In this document: in pieces, positions 10,334-24,300 of the stretch
Numbering within the stretch: the first letter of the stretch is position 1
Layout of the letters: every line of letters begins with the position of its first letter
Source: Callaeas wilsoni
Taxonomy: Eukaryota > Chordata > Aves > Passeriformes > Callaeidae
Reading direction: 5' to 3'
NCBI GenBank assembly: GCA_013398955.1
Contig: VWPU01003192.1
Span: 620,001 to 684,000, forward strand
Length of the DNA stretch: 64,000 bases
The notes under the pieces: model-generated
What the model saw: the letters and a program-made list of their open reading frames with translations, nothing else
What the model was told of the DNA's origin: nothing
Database searches by the model: none
Translations under genes and position numbers: made by a program

Positions 10334-10500
10334 TCTGTGGAATGTTCCTTCAAGCCTGATGTTGTAAAGAGATCTCATCTTGCGCCATCCATAAATTAAA
10401 TGAAAATTTGAATATAGATATATATCTGTGTACCTGTTTATTTTTTTCTCTGTTATTAGATCAAGACACTAGAATTTCCAAATAATTTAGGCTCAAGAGT

Positions 10501-10506
10501 TGCATG
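10501..10506 (+). promoter_or_regulatory. Third TGCATG motif downstream of the cassette exon
   Basis: TGCATG is 404 nt after the candidate exon. With the copies at 9989 and 10310 this makes three in about 520 nt, several-fold above chance, although the same hexamer also occurs elsewhere in this gene's introns. Confidence 0.3.
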
Positions 10507-11746
10507 TGCAAGTTAGGACAAAGATGTAGTATCAGTGGATTCAGGATTTTTTCTATGTAATGTTGGGAAGAGCATATTTTCTGGCAGAATTTCAATATGA
10601 AAGAAATTAAAGAAATAAAATAGGTTCCTTTTTATTATGTCATACATGAGTTCTAGGATTAAAATAAAATAACCTAGCATGTAAAATATAAGAATGAGCA
10701 AGACTTAAGTATTTAAAACCTCATTGTCAAAGTAAACTCAGTACTCAAGTGGAACCATTATTAGACTGTATGTGGCTTGAAGGATGGTTCAGAATATACC
10801 ATATACCTTATGAACCTGGGGAAATTATTCATTTTGTTCGAAAATAAACACATGCATAAAACCTTTCAGGGATTTGCAAACATTTTTATTTTCAAACAGA
10901 ACCAAAGAGCATTAAAAACTCTAGAACCTGAAGTGAGTGTGGTGTGTGAAATTTCTAATGGGGGAAGTAAACCTAGTCCATCAGCTTTTAGTGTATGATA
11001 AAACCATTGCTTTTTTGAAGAATACTGGCATAGTTTCTTGGGAAGCACATTGTTACCGTGTTGCTACGAGGGTGTCTAAGAGTTGAGGATGCCTTCAGAT
11101 GTCTGGTATCTGGATACTGCTACAATCAATAAGAGGCGGTTAAATGATTCAGCTTAAGATAAGAGGATTAGTGGCATGTCTGGTATAGCTTTTAATTCTG
11201 GGGTATGTGTTACAATAATAAATCTGAGTGATCCATAATGCCCAAGTTACCTTGTCAATCAAGACAAAATTGCTGCATGTATACCTTTATTTTGTAATAA
11301 CATATGAACTAACCAGAATAACATACTTATATGATGCCAGGAAGTAGCTTGTTCTTGTTACTGCTGCTTGGCAGAAGCTGTGTCTGCATATTTTTATACC
11401 TCAGTTATTTTTTTACGTGACAATTCAAATAAAGCATTGAAGAGACAGGATGTCTTTCAATAGCCTTGAACTTCAACAAGTTTTGATTTCTTCATCACAA
11501 GATTCAAATAAGCTTCTGTATTTTTCCATGTGGAGATTGAAATGTTTCTGTTCTCATGTTCTGGTTTTTTATTTGTTTCAATGCAAAACTGGGTAGCTAT
11601 AGGTAACACTGGAGACATGCCTGTTCCACAGGAAGGAGATGGCTACAGTACTTAACAGTGAGAGAAAAGAGATATGGCTAGCATAGGGTAGCTGGCAAAA
11701 TATTTATTTCCTTGCTCTGTCAGTGGTGCCATTGGCAGTCTGTGGT

Positions 11747-11770
11747 TGTCTGTCAGATCTGTGACAGACA
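11747..11770. repeat. Perfect 9-bp inverted repeat, 6-nt loop
   Basis: TGTCTGTCA, loop GATCTG, TGACAGACA. Exact arms; potential RNA hairpin in the intron. Confidence 0.65.
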
Positions 11771-14700
11771 TTTGTTTCCTTTTTCTTGGGGGGAAAAAAA
11801 AGTTCTACCAGAATATAATTTTGTAGTGAAAAAGAAAGCATGAAATTATACTCGCCAACAGCATTTATGGCTATCTGTGAAAAATATTAGAAAGCCTTTG
11901 AAATACCCTCGTCTTCCAAACGCCAGCTCATGTTTGAAAGACTCTGTGCTCAGAAGAAAAGAAACGTCTTCCTCTGTCTCGTTTGCCACAACTGCAATAA
12001 CGAGTGAGGAAACCTCACCCAGCCCACATGGTTGTCCCATGGCAGCAACAAGAATTCCTGTTTTTCTAGAGAGACAGCCTGTCTAGGGGTCCTCAGGGCA
12101 GACTTTTCAACTTCAGGGCAGTACAGCAGTAATGGTATGTGCAGTATCCATGAGAAACACAAAGATTTTCTTAAAGGAGGTTTACAGAAGCTGGACCACA
12201 CATGAGGGAGCTGGGAGTGATACAAATTGTCCCCACATTTTTCTCCTATAAATTTCAAGACTCTGGAAAGGATTTACATGTAAAAAGATTTGTTTATGTG
12301 AAAGTATAGGGCTGTTTCTAGCTGTAGTTACCACAAGCCCTACAGCTGTAACTGTTAAATGTCACTTAGCATTTTCTGTTCAGTGCTTTTTCCTCACTTC
12401 TTTGCTCAGAACTAAAGTAATTACATTTGAGATCAAGAAATTACTTTCATCTTTTAGCATTTGAGGAGATACATAACCGGCAGTGGGAAGGTCAAGGATG
12501 GCATTTTTGGGTTTCTTTACATTGGGAGTTGATGCTTATTGCATAATGAAAATTTAAAATCTTGGCTGCGTTCCTGAATATTGTTACCAAATTTGAAAGG
12601 TCTTCCTCTTCACAAATACCATAATGCAGCTCAGCTTTCAAGCCAATTCTACTTGCACTCATTTCCTCCATCCTCGTCAACTCATCTTGCCTCTTACTGG
12701 TGCAGTTTATAAACAATGCATTATTAATTTTTCTTTGTCCTTCCTTTCTCCTTCCTTTTTCATATAAAAATAATAGATCTTCCATTTATAGTATTACCAG
12801 CTAGTTGCCCTAAATATCTTGACAGCCACTCCAGTTTGCCTTTGCAGCCTGTAGCAAAGAGAACTTTTCCTTGCAGTTGCACTTAAGTACCTACAGTGTA
12901 GTTGTCCTTGAGTGATAGCATAAGGTAACCTAGTGTAAAAGGAACTGTGTGATTTTAACTCTTAGAAGCCAGAACAGGGAAGTTAGTGTTGTTAGTAAAT
13001 ACATTATTATCAGTGATCCAGTAACTTAGTAGCTAAGGAATTCAAATTTGGGGGATAGTGTTTAGCTTTCAGTGTTACCTTACAAGAAGTAACTAACTTG
13101 AACCACTCAATTGACCCTGTCCTCTAACAGACAGGGAGAATATCTAACTACCTTACACCTGTCTGCCAGGAAAAAAGACTATGTATACATGAGGCATAGT
13201 AATACTCATGATATCGTCTCCATATTTTCATAAAAATGTGGTTTAACATACAGTTGAAATCATCTAGGATGTTATCAAAAAACTTACCACATACAAATGT
13301 GACTGTATGATCTTAAATTTAAAGTTGAATAACAAATCCATCTTTTTGAGAAAGACTGAAATCATTTGCAGTTTGTTTCAGTATTTTGTAAGAGACACTT
13401 CATCTAATAGGTTTAAATTGGCCATATTTGGTATTCACTTGGCCCTCATATATTTTGTTCTCTCTGCATTCTGAAGAAATAGCATGCTTAGAATCATGAT
13501 TAGGATGTTCATTCTTTCAGGCATTTTCTTAATTGTTGAAATATGTCTGAGTTACTTGTACTTAAATTAAAGAATTTCCATTTGTGATTTAGTGGAGCAG
13601 CCACTACCTCACTGGATATTATTAAGACTGATTTCCATAGAACGCCCTTTTTATGACCCATTGTTAATTACACATCCAGCTGCAAGAAAGAGTTCTGAAT
13701 TGAACATTCTTCATACATGAAATTCTTAGTACAAATCAAATGCAGCAAGATCTGTCAGAAGGTTTGTAGAGTAACTGATACTTAACAATTGGGAAGATTT
13801 TTTTTTTAAAAGATAGAGGCAAAAGCTTAAAACTTAAATTGTATTTATCCTGCATACCTTAAGGTCTAGATAATCACCATATTTTATAAGCAAGTTAAAA
13901 ACAGTCAAAAAATAATCCCAGTTGGTTTCTTCTCCTTTATGAAGTTAGCACCGTAATAAAACATACCCATTTCTTCAGATGTGCATTCAGTACATAGCAA
14001 GATTTATTGCTATATTCTTGGTCACATTCCGTTCTCAGCCATTCCACTGTAAAAATGAAAAAAAAATAAACTGAAATCTTTGATTGATTAAATCGCAACT
14101 TCATGGAATTTTTTTATGTCAAGGGATTTACTCCAGTATTGTACTGCATTACTGAAAACATGGTTTGTTTATTAACACAGAAACCAGCAACATAAACTTG
14201 AGAAGGAGTGTTTTGCTATTTACCATGATTGTTTTGCTTTACAGTGCATCTGAGGTATAACAACATGTGCTGGACAGACCTTCTCATTCATTTTTTCTCC
14301 ATCCTGAACCATGTAACATTGATTTGGATGTATTCTGACATGCCGAAACTTGAAATGCTATTTTGGGCAATGTAGAGCCCACTATTTCCTAGTTGAGACA
14401 AGACTGCTGTCTGTACTAACAAACCTACATGCAGATATGTCTGTCTGCAGGTTCAGTGCACCATTTTAGAAGTTTATCATTGTCTTGATACTTCTGGACA
14501 ACATTTACATTAGTGGGAGTTGTGGATAGTTATCCAGGGGAGAATGAGCACCTCTGTGCTGTAATGTCAAAGCCATATTGCAGTGCTGTTGCAAGATCAA
14601 GTGACAAGGAAAGCAGAATGAGAACGGATCTGACTCTCCAAAGTGAAATTCTAAGCCTGTTTTTATGTGATGGCCTCAATGATTGTTGTACCAATTGTTC

Positions 14701-17700
14701 AAGGATTCTGGTCCTCTTGCTCAGCTGGGCAGAATGCAAAACAAGGAAATGTTCCTATTTTCTGCAGCACTGGCTGAATGCATTTCAATGGGCTGGACTG
14801 TCACTTGTGATTTATTGCCCATTTTTGTTCTTTTATGCGTTATATTTGTCATTTTTGCAGTGACAGTTTCATCTATAAAACAGTATAGTTACAAGAAAAT
14901 GTTAAGAGGATACAGGAGTGCCATGGGAGCTGCTGTTTCCTTTTCTCCCTTTTATTTCCCCTAGTACATTACAGAGTCAAATGTCAGGTTTTCTGTAAGA
15001 CAGTGCAGCCAAAGCATCTATGCTTTTAAGCATAAGTACATTTTCCGCAGAGCACCCAAAGAAGAGCTGAAGTTAAATAGTAAGACAAAGAAGGCCTAAA
15101 AATAATGCTTACGACATTTCACAAATGGTGAAATAACCCACAATACAAATACAAGCTCTTGCCATCTGTACAAAATAGAGAACCCAACTTGATTAGAAAT
15201 CCGTTATCAGTGTGATTATATTATTTATATTAAGTACTCCACTTAATGTTTTAAAATAATAGTTCCTTTAACGTTCTCTGGAAGTGGGACCCTTCCAACT
15301 CCTCTGCATAAGTAGGAGAATAAGGAGGATAAACTGCGGGGGGTCGTATCAGGGCAGTTTTGCTCTGGCCATTGATGGTTCTGGTTGGCCGAGGGGGTGT
15401 GGGTTCTTCAACTGTCCTGGCATTGCATCGCCAGAGCCAGTATGTTACAGACCTGGCACAGAAACAGCTGGAGAAGATCCCATGAACTCGAAGACAGTAT
15501 CAACCTTTCCCTACCCTTTAGGAAGGACAAGTAGCCTAATTAGGTATGTTTTCCACTGTAGAAACAGTTTGTCTCTTATTTAGAAGAATTTTAAAAAGTT
15601 GGTTGCCACAGAGGTAGTAGTCAGTCCTTACAGTAGCTGTGTTACATCCCCTAAGTACAAAACCAATCTGGAAGTTTGAGCATTCCAGTACATACCTGAG
15701 ACAAAAATATGATTTGAAGTGTCTAATATCTCTTTCATGAAGAGAGTCATCCAAATTTAACATAAGCCACCAAAGATGGGTCTGTTTGGTTCATCCGAGA
15801 TTGAAAAATAATGTATTGTCTTAGTAAAGTGTGGTCTTTATTTCAGGGTATCTGTGAGGCTGTTTGAGGTTGGGCTAGGGGGAGAGGGCACTTTTCCTAA
15901 CTGCATTACAGAGAATAGAATCATAAAACCCAGTCATGAAAGTAATGATATGAGTGAAATGACCAGGATAAATCCTTAACAAACTGAAGGAATCTCTGGC
16001 ATCTGTTTAGTACTGGTACTGGTCAGTATCACACCTACTTCAAAATGTTTCAACATCATCAATGTACAGACAAGCAGAAAACCTAAAACAACGCAAATAT
16101 AGCAGTAGGTAATTTTTAGAGCATAGCTGTCATATAGTGTGTTATTTCTAGATTAAAAAAATGCCTCTGATTTTTACGTTTGAAACAGAACATGCTTTGG
16201 ATGTACCACAATGAAAAATTAAGGAGAGACAAGGGAAGACAAAGAAACTCGGAGATATAATTAGTAACTAAAAAAAGTGTGAATTTCAGTGTTATTGACT
16301 GTATTCATAAAATGCTAAGCAATTAGAATTTTAAGTTTAAATAAAATGCGGGACCAGTTGTGGATGAAATAGTCTGCAAATCTGGTGTTTGTACCACTGG
16401 AGAGTTTAACAAATGTTTAAGGCAATATTACTTGGATTGCCTTTATTTTAATGTATAGGTGAACATTCAAATGTGTTACAGTTAAATAGAGTAGTGCAGC
16501 AAAAAAGGAGAGTGATAATGTCAGCTTTAAGCAAAAGTTACAGAACATACTGTCTTGGGCAAAAGAATGTCTTAGCAATTCACTCAGTTTAGTTTCCTTG
16601 TAATAACTGAAATCTTAATAAATATCTAAGCCATTTTTGTCTGCTTGGAGTAACAATTAATACTGTGCAAGACAGAACTGTAGTTATTGATGAGTTTTTA
16701 ACACCTTCTTTAGACAATATATTGAAAATGTTCTTTTCTGCAGTAATGGGAGTTCGACTGCAAGAACCAATGATTTTAGAGCTCTGGGAAAGGCACTCAG
16801 GTATATCTGTGCATTTTAAAATTTTTATTTTTCAAAAATTTTGAATTATCATTTCCTTCCCTTCATCTAATTTTCTGTCAGTGCTGAGCACTAAGAAGTT
16901 TTTGTGTACATAGAAAATTCCTGTGCCATTGAAAGCTGAGTCGCAGTTTTCCATAAAATTGAGCAGAAGTTGGTGTCTTGCATGGTTTTAAGCTGTCAAG
17001 AGGTGAAATAAGTACTATCAGGTTCTGTTTAATCTTTCGAGTTCACATCAGAAGCACAAAGCGAAACAGAGGAAAAATAGTAAATTCTAATTGTCAGAAG
17101 CAAACAAAGTATTCTATAAGCCTTTTTGAAGGAAAATAGTTGCACTTTTCAGTATGCTATCATTGAATTAGACCACTTCTGGTTATGAGTAAATGTGTCA
17201 ATAATTAAAAGTGAAAAGAGCTGATGATAAAAATGACTGTTTAAGGCAGTCTTAATCAAATAGGACAAGTGGATATTTTCCTTTAACCTCCAGGAAATAT
17301 ATGAAAAACAAAATATAAATCAGTGGTAACTATTCAGAGGAAGCCTAGTCTATTCTTGTCCCTGTACTTGAATATTGGTGCATTCAACATTATTTCGGTA
17401 TGAATAGGTTTTTTTATTGGCAATACTGTAAACATTTCTGAAATGTGAACGACAGAACTGCTACACTGTATTGGCACAAAGAAAGATTTAAAATTCTGTG
17501 GAATTATTTCTCCTTTGTTGTGCTGATTCTCCTTTCCAGTTCCTCTAGCCCACCTTCATGCCCCAAAATAATGTTGACTCTTAAATGCTTTAAAAGAAAA
17601 AAAGTTTTGAGTGTTTTTTCCTACTTCTTATAAATTTATCACAAACATATTTTTCTGCATGCATCATTACATGTATAATTCCATTTATTTGTTAGTAGAA

Positions 17701-17779
17701 TGAACTAAGTTATGCTTTCTTCCAAGAAAATATGTGGGTAGTGAGTAAAGAGAAGTAAATTCCAAGTGTGTTTGTTTTT

Positions 17780-17802
17780 GAAGGATTTCTGAAGAATCCT
17801 TC
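17780..17802. repeat. Perfect 8-bp inverted repeat
   Basis: GAAGGATT, loop TCTGAAG, AATCCTTC. Exact arms, 7-nt loop. No family recognised. Confidence 0.55.
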
Positions 17803-20800
17803 ATAAGGATTACAGTGTGAAGGGAGATTGGTAGGGGAAGTCACCAGGAATGTCAGCCTCATCTGTGAGCCAGTGGCAGCACAGTCCAAAACATCCATGG
17901 ATGTTCAGACCTTCCCCAGGGATACCTCTGCCCATCTCCTCCAAATGGCAAAGTAGCCATGCCTTCACTGACTTTCCATCTGGAACTGTTCAGTAGTGTT
18001 CCTCTGCTTAAGTACTTGGCCGACAGCAAGATCAGAAGATGATACCTCACTCTGCTACTTCTTATCCACAGCTTCAGGTAGCTTTGTTCCCATGCTGGAT
18101 ATGATCCCTTGCATTCAGGGATGGAAAATAAAACAGCCGTGTTTGTCTAGGCCAAAAGCATCTAGTTCTGTAGCTGAGTTTCGCCCTTAGTAGGTCAGCT
18201 CCGGAAACATTACTGTGATGTGATTTCACGTCTTTCCTGCTTGGTAGAGGCCAGTTGAGTACTAGAAAACCACATTTTATCTCCCCTGAAGAGGGCTGAG
18301 TCCTCTTCAGGCTTCAAATCCATACCTTTCCTGTTTCAAGAAAATAGCTGACATAAATTTTCCATTATGTCTGATATTTCTTGTCATGTCTCAGTATACT
18401 TTCAGGAGTAGATCTAGTGTTGAAAGCATGGGAGGCAAGAAGAGCTCTTCTTCAGCAACAAGTGAAAGTCAAATACCCTTGGTGGGGCTGATGATAGATT
18501 GTCCACTTCTTCTATAGCGATGGCCTGAAAGTGGTGCTGCCTTGCTTAGAAAATGTATTAGGTATGGACAGAATCAATCTGGACTGTCTGCTTTCATTTC
18601 CTTAGAGCTAATTTGAGAGAGTTACTCTTCTACCTGAGTACTGTTGGTTTGAGGTTGTGTCAAGAACCATAAAATCAAATGTTTTAGGTCTAAAGGGTAC
18701 CCTTGTTGTACATTATGTACCTCTATGACTTCTTGTTCACAGAAGATGCTATAAGATGCAATTGCACTTCCAATGGCTGCAAGTGGGACCTCTTTCACAG
18801 AGCATCAGCTGGGAGCAAGCCCTACATTCAAAGTACTGGGACACCTGCAGTTTCAGCCCTTGGTGCTTCGTTTCTCGGACCTCCTCATCCTTATTTGATA
18901 TGAGACCTATATGCATACAGCTAATTTGATGCAAGTTTATTCTCATGACTTCTCAGTGAGCATTGGTATCAGAAATGTGTGTCTCATCATATCGGCCATT
19001 GTTGTGCTTGTGTTAGAGAGTACTTGGTAAAGAAGCCCAGTTTCATCTTTCCACAGAAGCTAGGAGGATTTCAACTTCTATTTGAGTAGCGGGGTCTGTT
19101 TTCACATATGCTGCCATGACTTTTCTGTTTGTTGGCATAGAGGTGTGTGCTGTGCACCACTGTGGCGGCTTCTTTGACCACACATCGTGAATACTTATAA
19201 ATATGTAACCACCCTTTTTTCTTCATAGAATAGACCAAAGTGTGTGGGAGTACCCTTCAGGGCCATTTGAAAGCTTAAGGTTCCAAAGACTTTATATTTT
19301 TTTCCCTTAGTAAATTATGTATTTCCAAGAAGGAGATGCACTGTGACTGTGTTTTTGAGACTTGTTAATAATTTCTGGTTGTGGTACAGCTATTGAGTGT
19401 GCTTTAAACATCCCTTAATGATCTCAGTGCTATTAAAGTGTGAGGTCTTATGCTTTTTTCCAGAATGAATGAGGGCTTCAAACTCCTTGGGTGCCCACCA
19501 GAGAGGAAAATATTTTTTAATGAATTTTAATTATTTAAATTTCTTTGCTTAAAAGAAAAAGGCAAAGAAGAGCTAGCAGAAAGGTTGGTGGCTTTGTTTC
19601 AAAGGAGAAAACAAGCTGTTTATCAAGATTTGCTTGCTTAAGTATTTTTTTTTTTAAAAAAATCAGTCTCCAGAAACAATCCAGTCTAAGTAGTCTGGAT
19701 TAAAATCCTGTTAAAAATAGATTGTGATGAGACCAAACGGTATGTGTCACACTGGGAACTTCATTTGTTTTAGGCATGTTTTGTAAAGAATGTTGATACT
19801 CTTGACAACTAGAAATGCAGATGTTTAACCAAAAAATCTTTCTGCTCACATGCACCAACATGAATCATCCACTGTGAGAGGGCACAGTTCATTTGATAGT
19901 CACTTAAATGAGTCGTATTCATCAGTGAAATAGTTCTTTGCATGTCTTTTCATGCAGTTCTTTGTCACTTATATCTACATTTTCCTAAAGAATATCACAA
20001 ACAAAATTAATAATTCATAACTATTGTTACACAGCAGAGCCTTATTTTGATACTCCCTTCTTAACACAGACCTTCTAACAAGTCTGTTTTTTCCTGTATT
20101 TAAAAAAACACCAAATAAAAAATATATCAAATCAACATGGTTCTCCTATGGAAATACAGAAAACTTTGTCTAGGAAAAGAGGATCTGTACACAGCAGTAT
20201 TTATTGTGATGATGATCATAAATTGCAAAAAAAATACTCTCCTGCTAAAATGTAAGTGCTGCTTGCCCTCTTTCCCAGACTTCAAAATTATAGAGCGGTG
20301 AGCACATCATGGGAGGGAAAATCAGACTACGTTGATTTCAACATTTAAATGACTCCTATGCTTAGCAAAACAAAAAGAAAACGAAGTCTCTACCATGTAG
20401 AAAAAGCAGTTTATACATGAGCATTTCCAACAGAAACCAAGAGCAGAAAGGAAAAATATTGTAAAAAGAGAAGTAAACCGACCTTACTCTTGCGATATTT
20501 GGAAAATTAATATATTCAAGACATGAGCTAGAGAGAGAAAACTGAAAAAATACTGGTCAAAACCACCTTCTGGCACAAAATGTACCCTGCCCAGCAACAC
20601 CTCATAACTTCTACCATATGGACAAAAACCTGCAGTTTTAAAGGAGCGCGAGGAGCACTGATTGGAAAGCTAACAGCGAGGATGGCAAGGGAGAACTCTG
20701 TCTCCTAGCTGGAGTTCTACCAGGAGTAATAAAACAAAGACTTTGTTAGCAGAATACATGCTGGCTAGCAGATGAGGACTGAATGCCAGTCACTTACAGT

Positions 20801-21361
20801 AGAAACAGAAGAGCCAGGGTGGTAATTCATTTCATCTACAGATCTGTATGCGTTTTGGGTCTTCTCCAAGATAGGCTCAAATCCTGGCATCTGGAATGAA
20901 CCTGAAACTCAAATAAAAGCGTGTTGGACTGGCTTGTCTCTTGCAGCATTGGTAATGCTGCTGCTACCGATTTATAAATGAGGGTACCATTTTCTGCAGC
21001 CATGAGGGCAGAAATGCTGAGGAAGTTTCTGGAGGAAACAGGGTATTTTGCTCTGCTGCCCTGTTGCAGTGTGTTTTGCAGTTTGTGATACAGGATTGGG
21101 TTTCCTGTTGGTCATTTGACATTTATAAGCACCTACCTCTGTGGAGCACCTGTTTTCATACCCGGACAGACATATTAGCATTCTTTCTTACTTTGTCACA
21201 CTGCCTTTTATCCCAGCCCTTTACTTTTGGCAATTCTTCCTACCTTTATGTTTATGAACCTTTAAGTTGCTTCCTTCCTTGAAACACCCCAACCAACGCC
21301 ATCAATTAAAACATTTGTCAGTCCCTCAAATCGCTCTTGAAGATCTGTTGGCACTGTGGTA

Positions 21362-21392
21362 CTAGCTGGAAATGGTAAGTGATACCAGCTAG
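21362..21392. repeat. Perfect 8-bp inverted repeat
   Basis: CTAGCTGG and CCAGCTAG, separated by 15 nt. Exact arms; may be chance at this length. Confidence 0.5.
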
Positions 21393-24300
21393 CTAAAAGA
21401 GCAGGAAGGATAGAACTGTTTGGGTATTGGAAATGCATCTTCTTAGGGGTTTCTGCCTCCCCCTTCCCCCTGTGATTGCTACACATGCCGATTACAGCCT
21501 AACTCAGCTAGGTAGTGTGCTTTTAGTGGCAAAGATTGCTTAGCTGTGTGCCTGCCCTGTTCTTAGCACAGTGGGGCTCCCAGTCTGATTTAGAGCTTCT
21601 AGCTCCTACTATCATAGAAATAATAGAGAGTAATAATGATAGTAGCCTCTGTAATTCATGTTGTCCTTGGAGAGCGTGGGCAGAGTCTTTAAAGCCAAGT
21701 TCTCTGATCTTTTCCGTCTTCTCACTTTGTGGCAGGGACAATGGGATCCTAGTGATGGGTGTTCCAAGGCAGCATCATACCTCTCTGCTTCTCTCCTGCC
21801 TTGTACCATTTTGCATAATTTCTGCCGCCTAATCACAGTGCAACTGTCACACAGGGGTATAATGTTTCATTTTCCTGACTCACTCTGTGAAATAACTCAA
21901 AAGTAAGTGCTGAGATGTGATAGTTGAATCTTACTGCCTGCATTAAAAAATCACAGGGTAGTTACTAATTCAAAAGTTAGTTTTCCAAGTCTGACTGGAA
22001 AATGGGATGATCTGAACTAACTGTATTAGTGCTGTAAAGCCTTGTAACGTTAGCCATTACATCAGTCACTGTAACACCTGTGGATGAAATGCAGTTGGAA
22101 AGGCTTGCAAGCGTCTTACCAAGCAAGTACCTTTTGAGAGTGTAAAGCTGCAGAAAGGAAGTACAAAAGGCAGGAACTATGGTCAGCCTTGAGTGGGAGA
22201 AATAAAATGAAACTGGTCTAGTTAATTAATGGAAGGGATTATTTGTTGACTCAAGTAGAAGAAACATCTGGATTTTTTAAAGACTGCTTTAGACAAAACA
22301 ACCTTTAGCTAGTTTTTACTAGTAGCAACTTTAGTCTTACCCCTCTCTTTGTAAGTAGTGCCTAGAATTTTGAGCCAGGGTTATTTTATTGTTTATTCTA
22401 TTCTGTAAAATGGTCAGTCATTTCTAAGTACTTTTTAGGGAGGAAAGAAATACTGAAAAGCAAGTCTAAACTTTGTTCATTTACAAAGAGAGAAGGAGAG
22501 AGAGAATTTATTCAGTTTGGTAGAGGTCCATTTCTTTTACTGGAAAACATTTTCATTTTTCTTGAAAAATAAGATAGTGCTTGCATCTAAGTTAAAAGAA
22601 TGATTATTTTGCTTGCATAGTTCATTCATCTTAGCTTTCATTTTAGTGAAAAGTAGTTCTGCTGCAACCTTTTCTATCCATAAGCTACCTACAAGAGATT
22701 ATTCTTTATGAAGTTTTGAGGTTGATGATAACATGATAGTTGTGCCTTCTGAGTGAGAAAGGAAAGGGAAATTTTCCACCAAAGGAAGTGGCAGAACTAC
22801 AAATTCTTCAAAGAGAGAGGAGGAATATTTTTTACCCAGTCTTCTAACCTATTGTGGGGAAATAGGAATTTAGCTGCACAAAGTCATTTAAGAATTCAAA
22901 CTCTGGCAGACACTAAATATTAGCAACTAGAATATAATTCAGTTCTCATTTTGAAGAGGAAGATGCTATGAACTGGCAGAGTAATGACTAAACTTCAGAT
23001 GAGATTCCAATATTAAGAAAAAGTTAATGGAGTAGGTCTGAGAGTAAAAAAAATAAGTGAAATACTATCTTCGGATGTTTTCATGGATACTACTTAAAAA
23101 TATTATCACTGGGGCTTGCAAAGTATGGAACAAAACGGGATCCATGAGGAAAAATCATAAGTCAGGCCAACTGAATGCCATTCTTTCTAAGTGAAGGAAA
23201 AAAAACATATTTCACATTTTAAATGCTTCTGTGGGAGAGCCACAAAGAATGGGAAATCAGTCAGTAAAAGGGAAATTGTAGTTGCAGAGATTAACCAGAA
23301 AAGTAAATATCTAAAGGGATGGAACCTGATAGTGTTACTGTCTTCCCTGTATTCCGCGCAGGAAGCCTGGGGAAATACTTTACTGGGTTTTGCAGCACCT
23401 TAGGGTTTATCTCTAAGTGTATCTCTGTTTTGCACTTCTGGCAGGAAGCACTCTAGTCAAAACTTTCCAAAGTCAGCGTCTTAATCTTTTTCAAACTGGC
23501 AGGAAACATCTCCTTGTCCTTTCATTTTCTAAGCAGCTCCCTTGAGCTATCCTGCACTCACTGGTCTTTAGTGAACTATTGTCTTTCTAGAGGTGCACCA
23601 CAGTGTATATGTCAGTTTGGCCTTGATTTTTGCAGCTCCACTAGCCCAGACAATCTCAGAAAACAGAAGTGAGGTTTTCGTGCAAGGCTTGAAGTCAGTC
23701 ATCTGTATGCAAGAGTAGATTCAAAATCTTAAAAGTAAAACAAACAGAAAAATCCAAGTAACTTATTAGGTCAAGTGTTGTGAGGAAAATGCAGTGGGCA
23801 TAGCTCAGTTGTTGTCATCAACTTAATTACCTGTTTTCATTAAACACAGATACTTCACTGGATGCACAGAATTAGTCTTGCAGCTATATATTCTTAAAGG
23901 CTCCAGGGCGATCAAGGAAATTAAAAATTACAGTGTCAGTCAAAGTGGTTGAAACAACAGTAATAAAATAAAGAAATAAACCACTAAAACTGATAGTGTT
24001 TACTATCATGATAGTGTATCGGTTAGGCTGTTTCCGTAATGAGAGATTACATTTCATTCAATATTTTTAGCATCTGTCAGTACAGCAGAGTAAAAGAGAA
24101 ATCACAGCCTTTTTTTTTTTTAGGCTTGCAGTAGTACTTTTCCAAATCTCTCTTGAAAACATACAAACAAAACCAAATGCACAAATGGAAATTGCAGTTT
24201 ATCAGGAGGCAAAACGAATTTCAGAACTGCTGCCCTTAGTTGACTCACTCCCCTTAGGCACAGCTCACCCTTCCCTCCACAGTGCCAGTGCAATTGCCTG

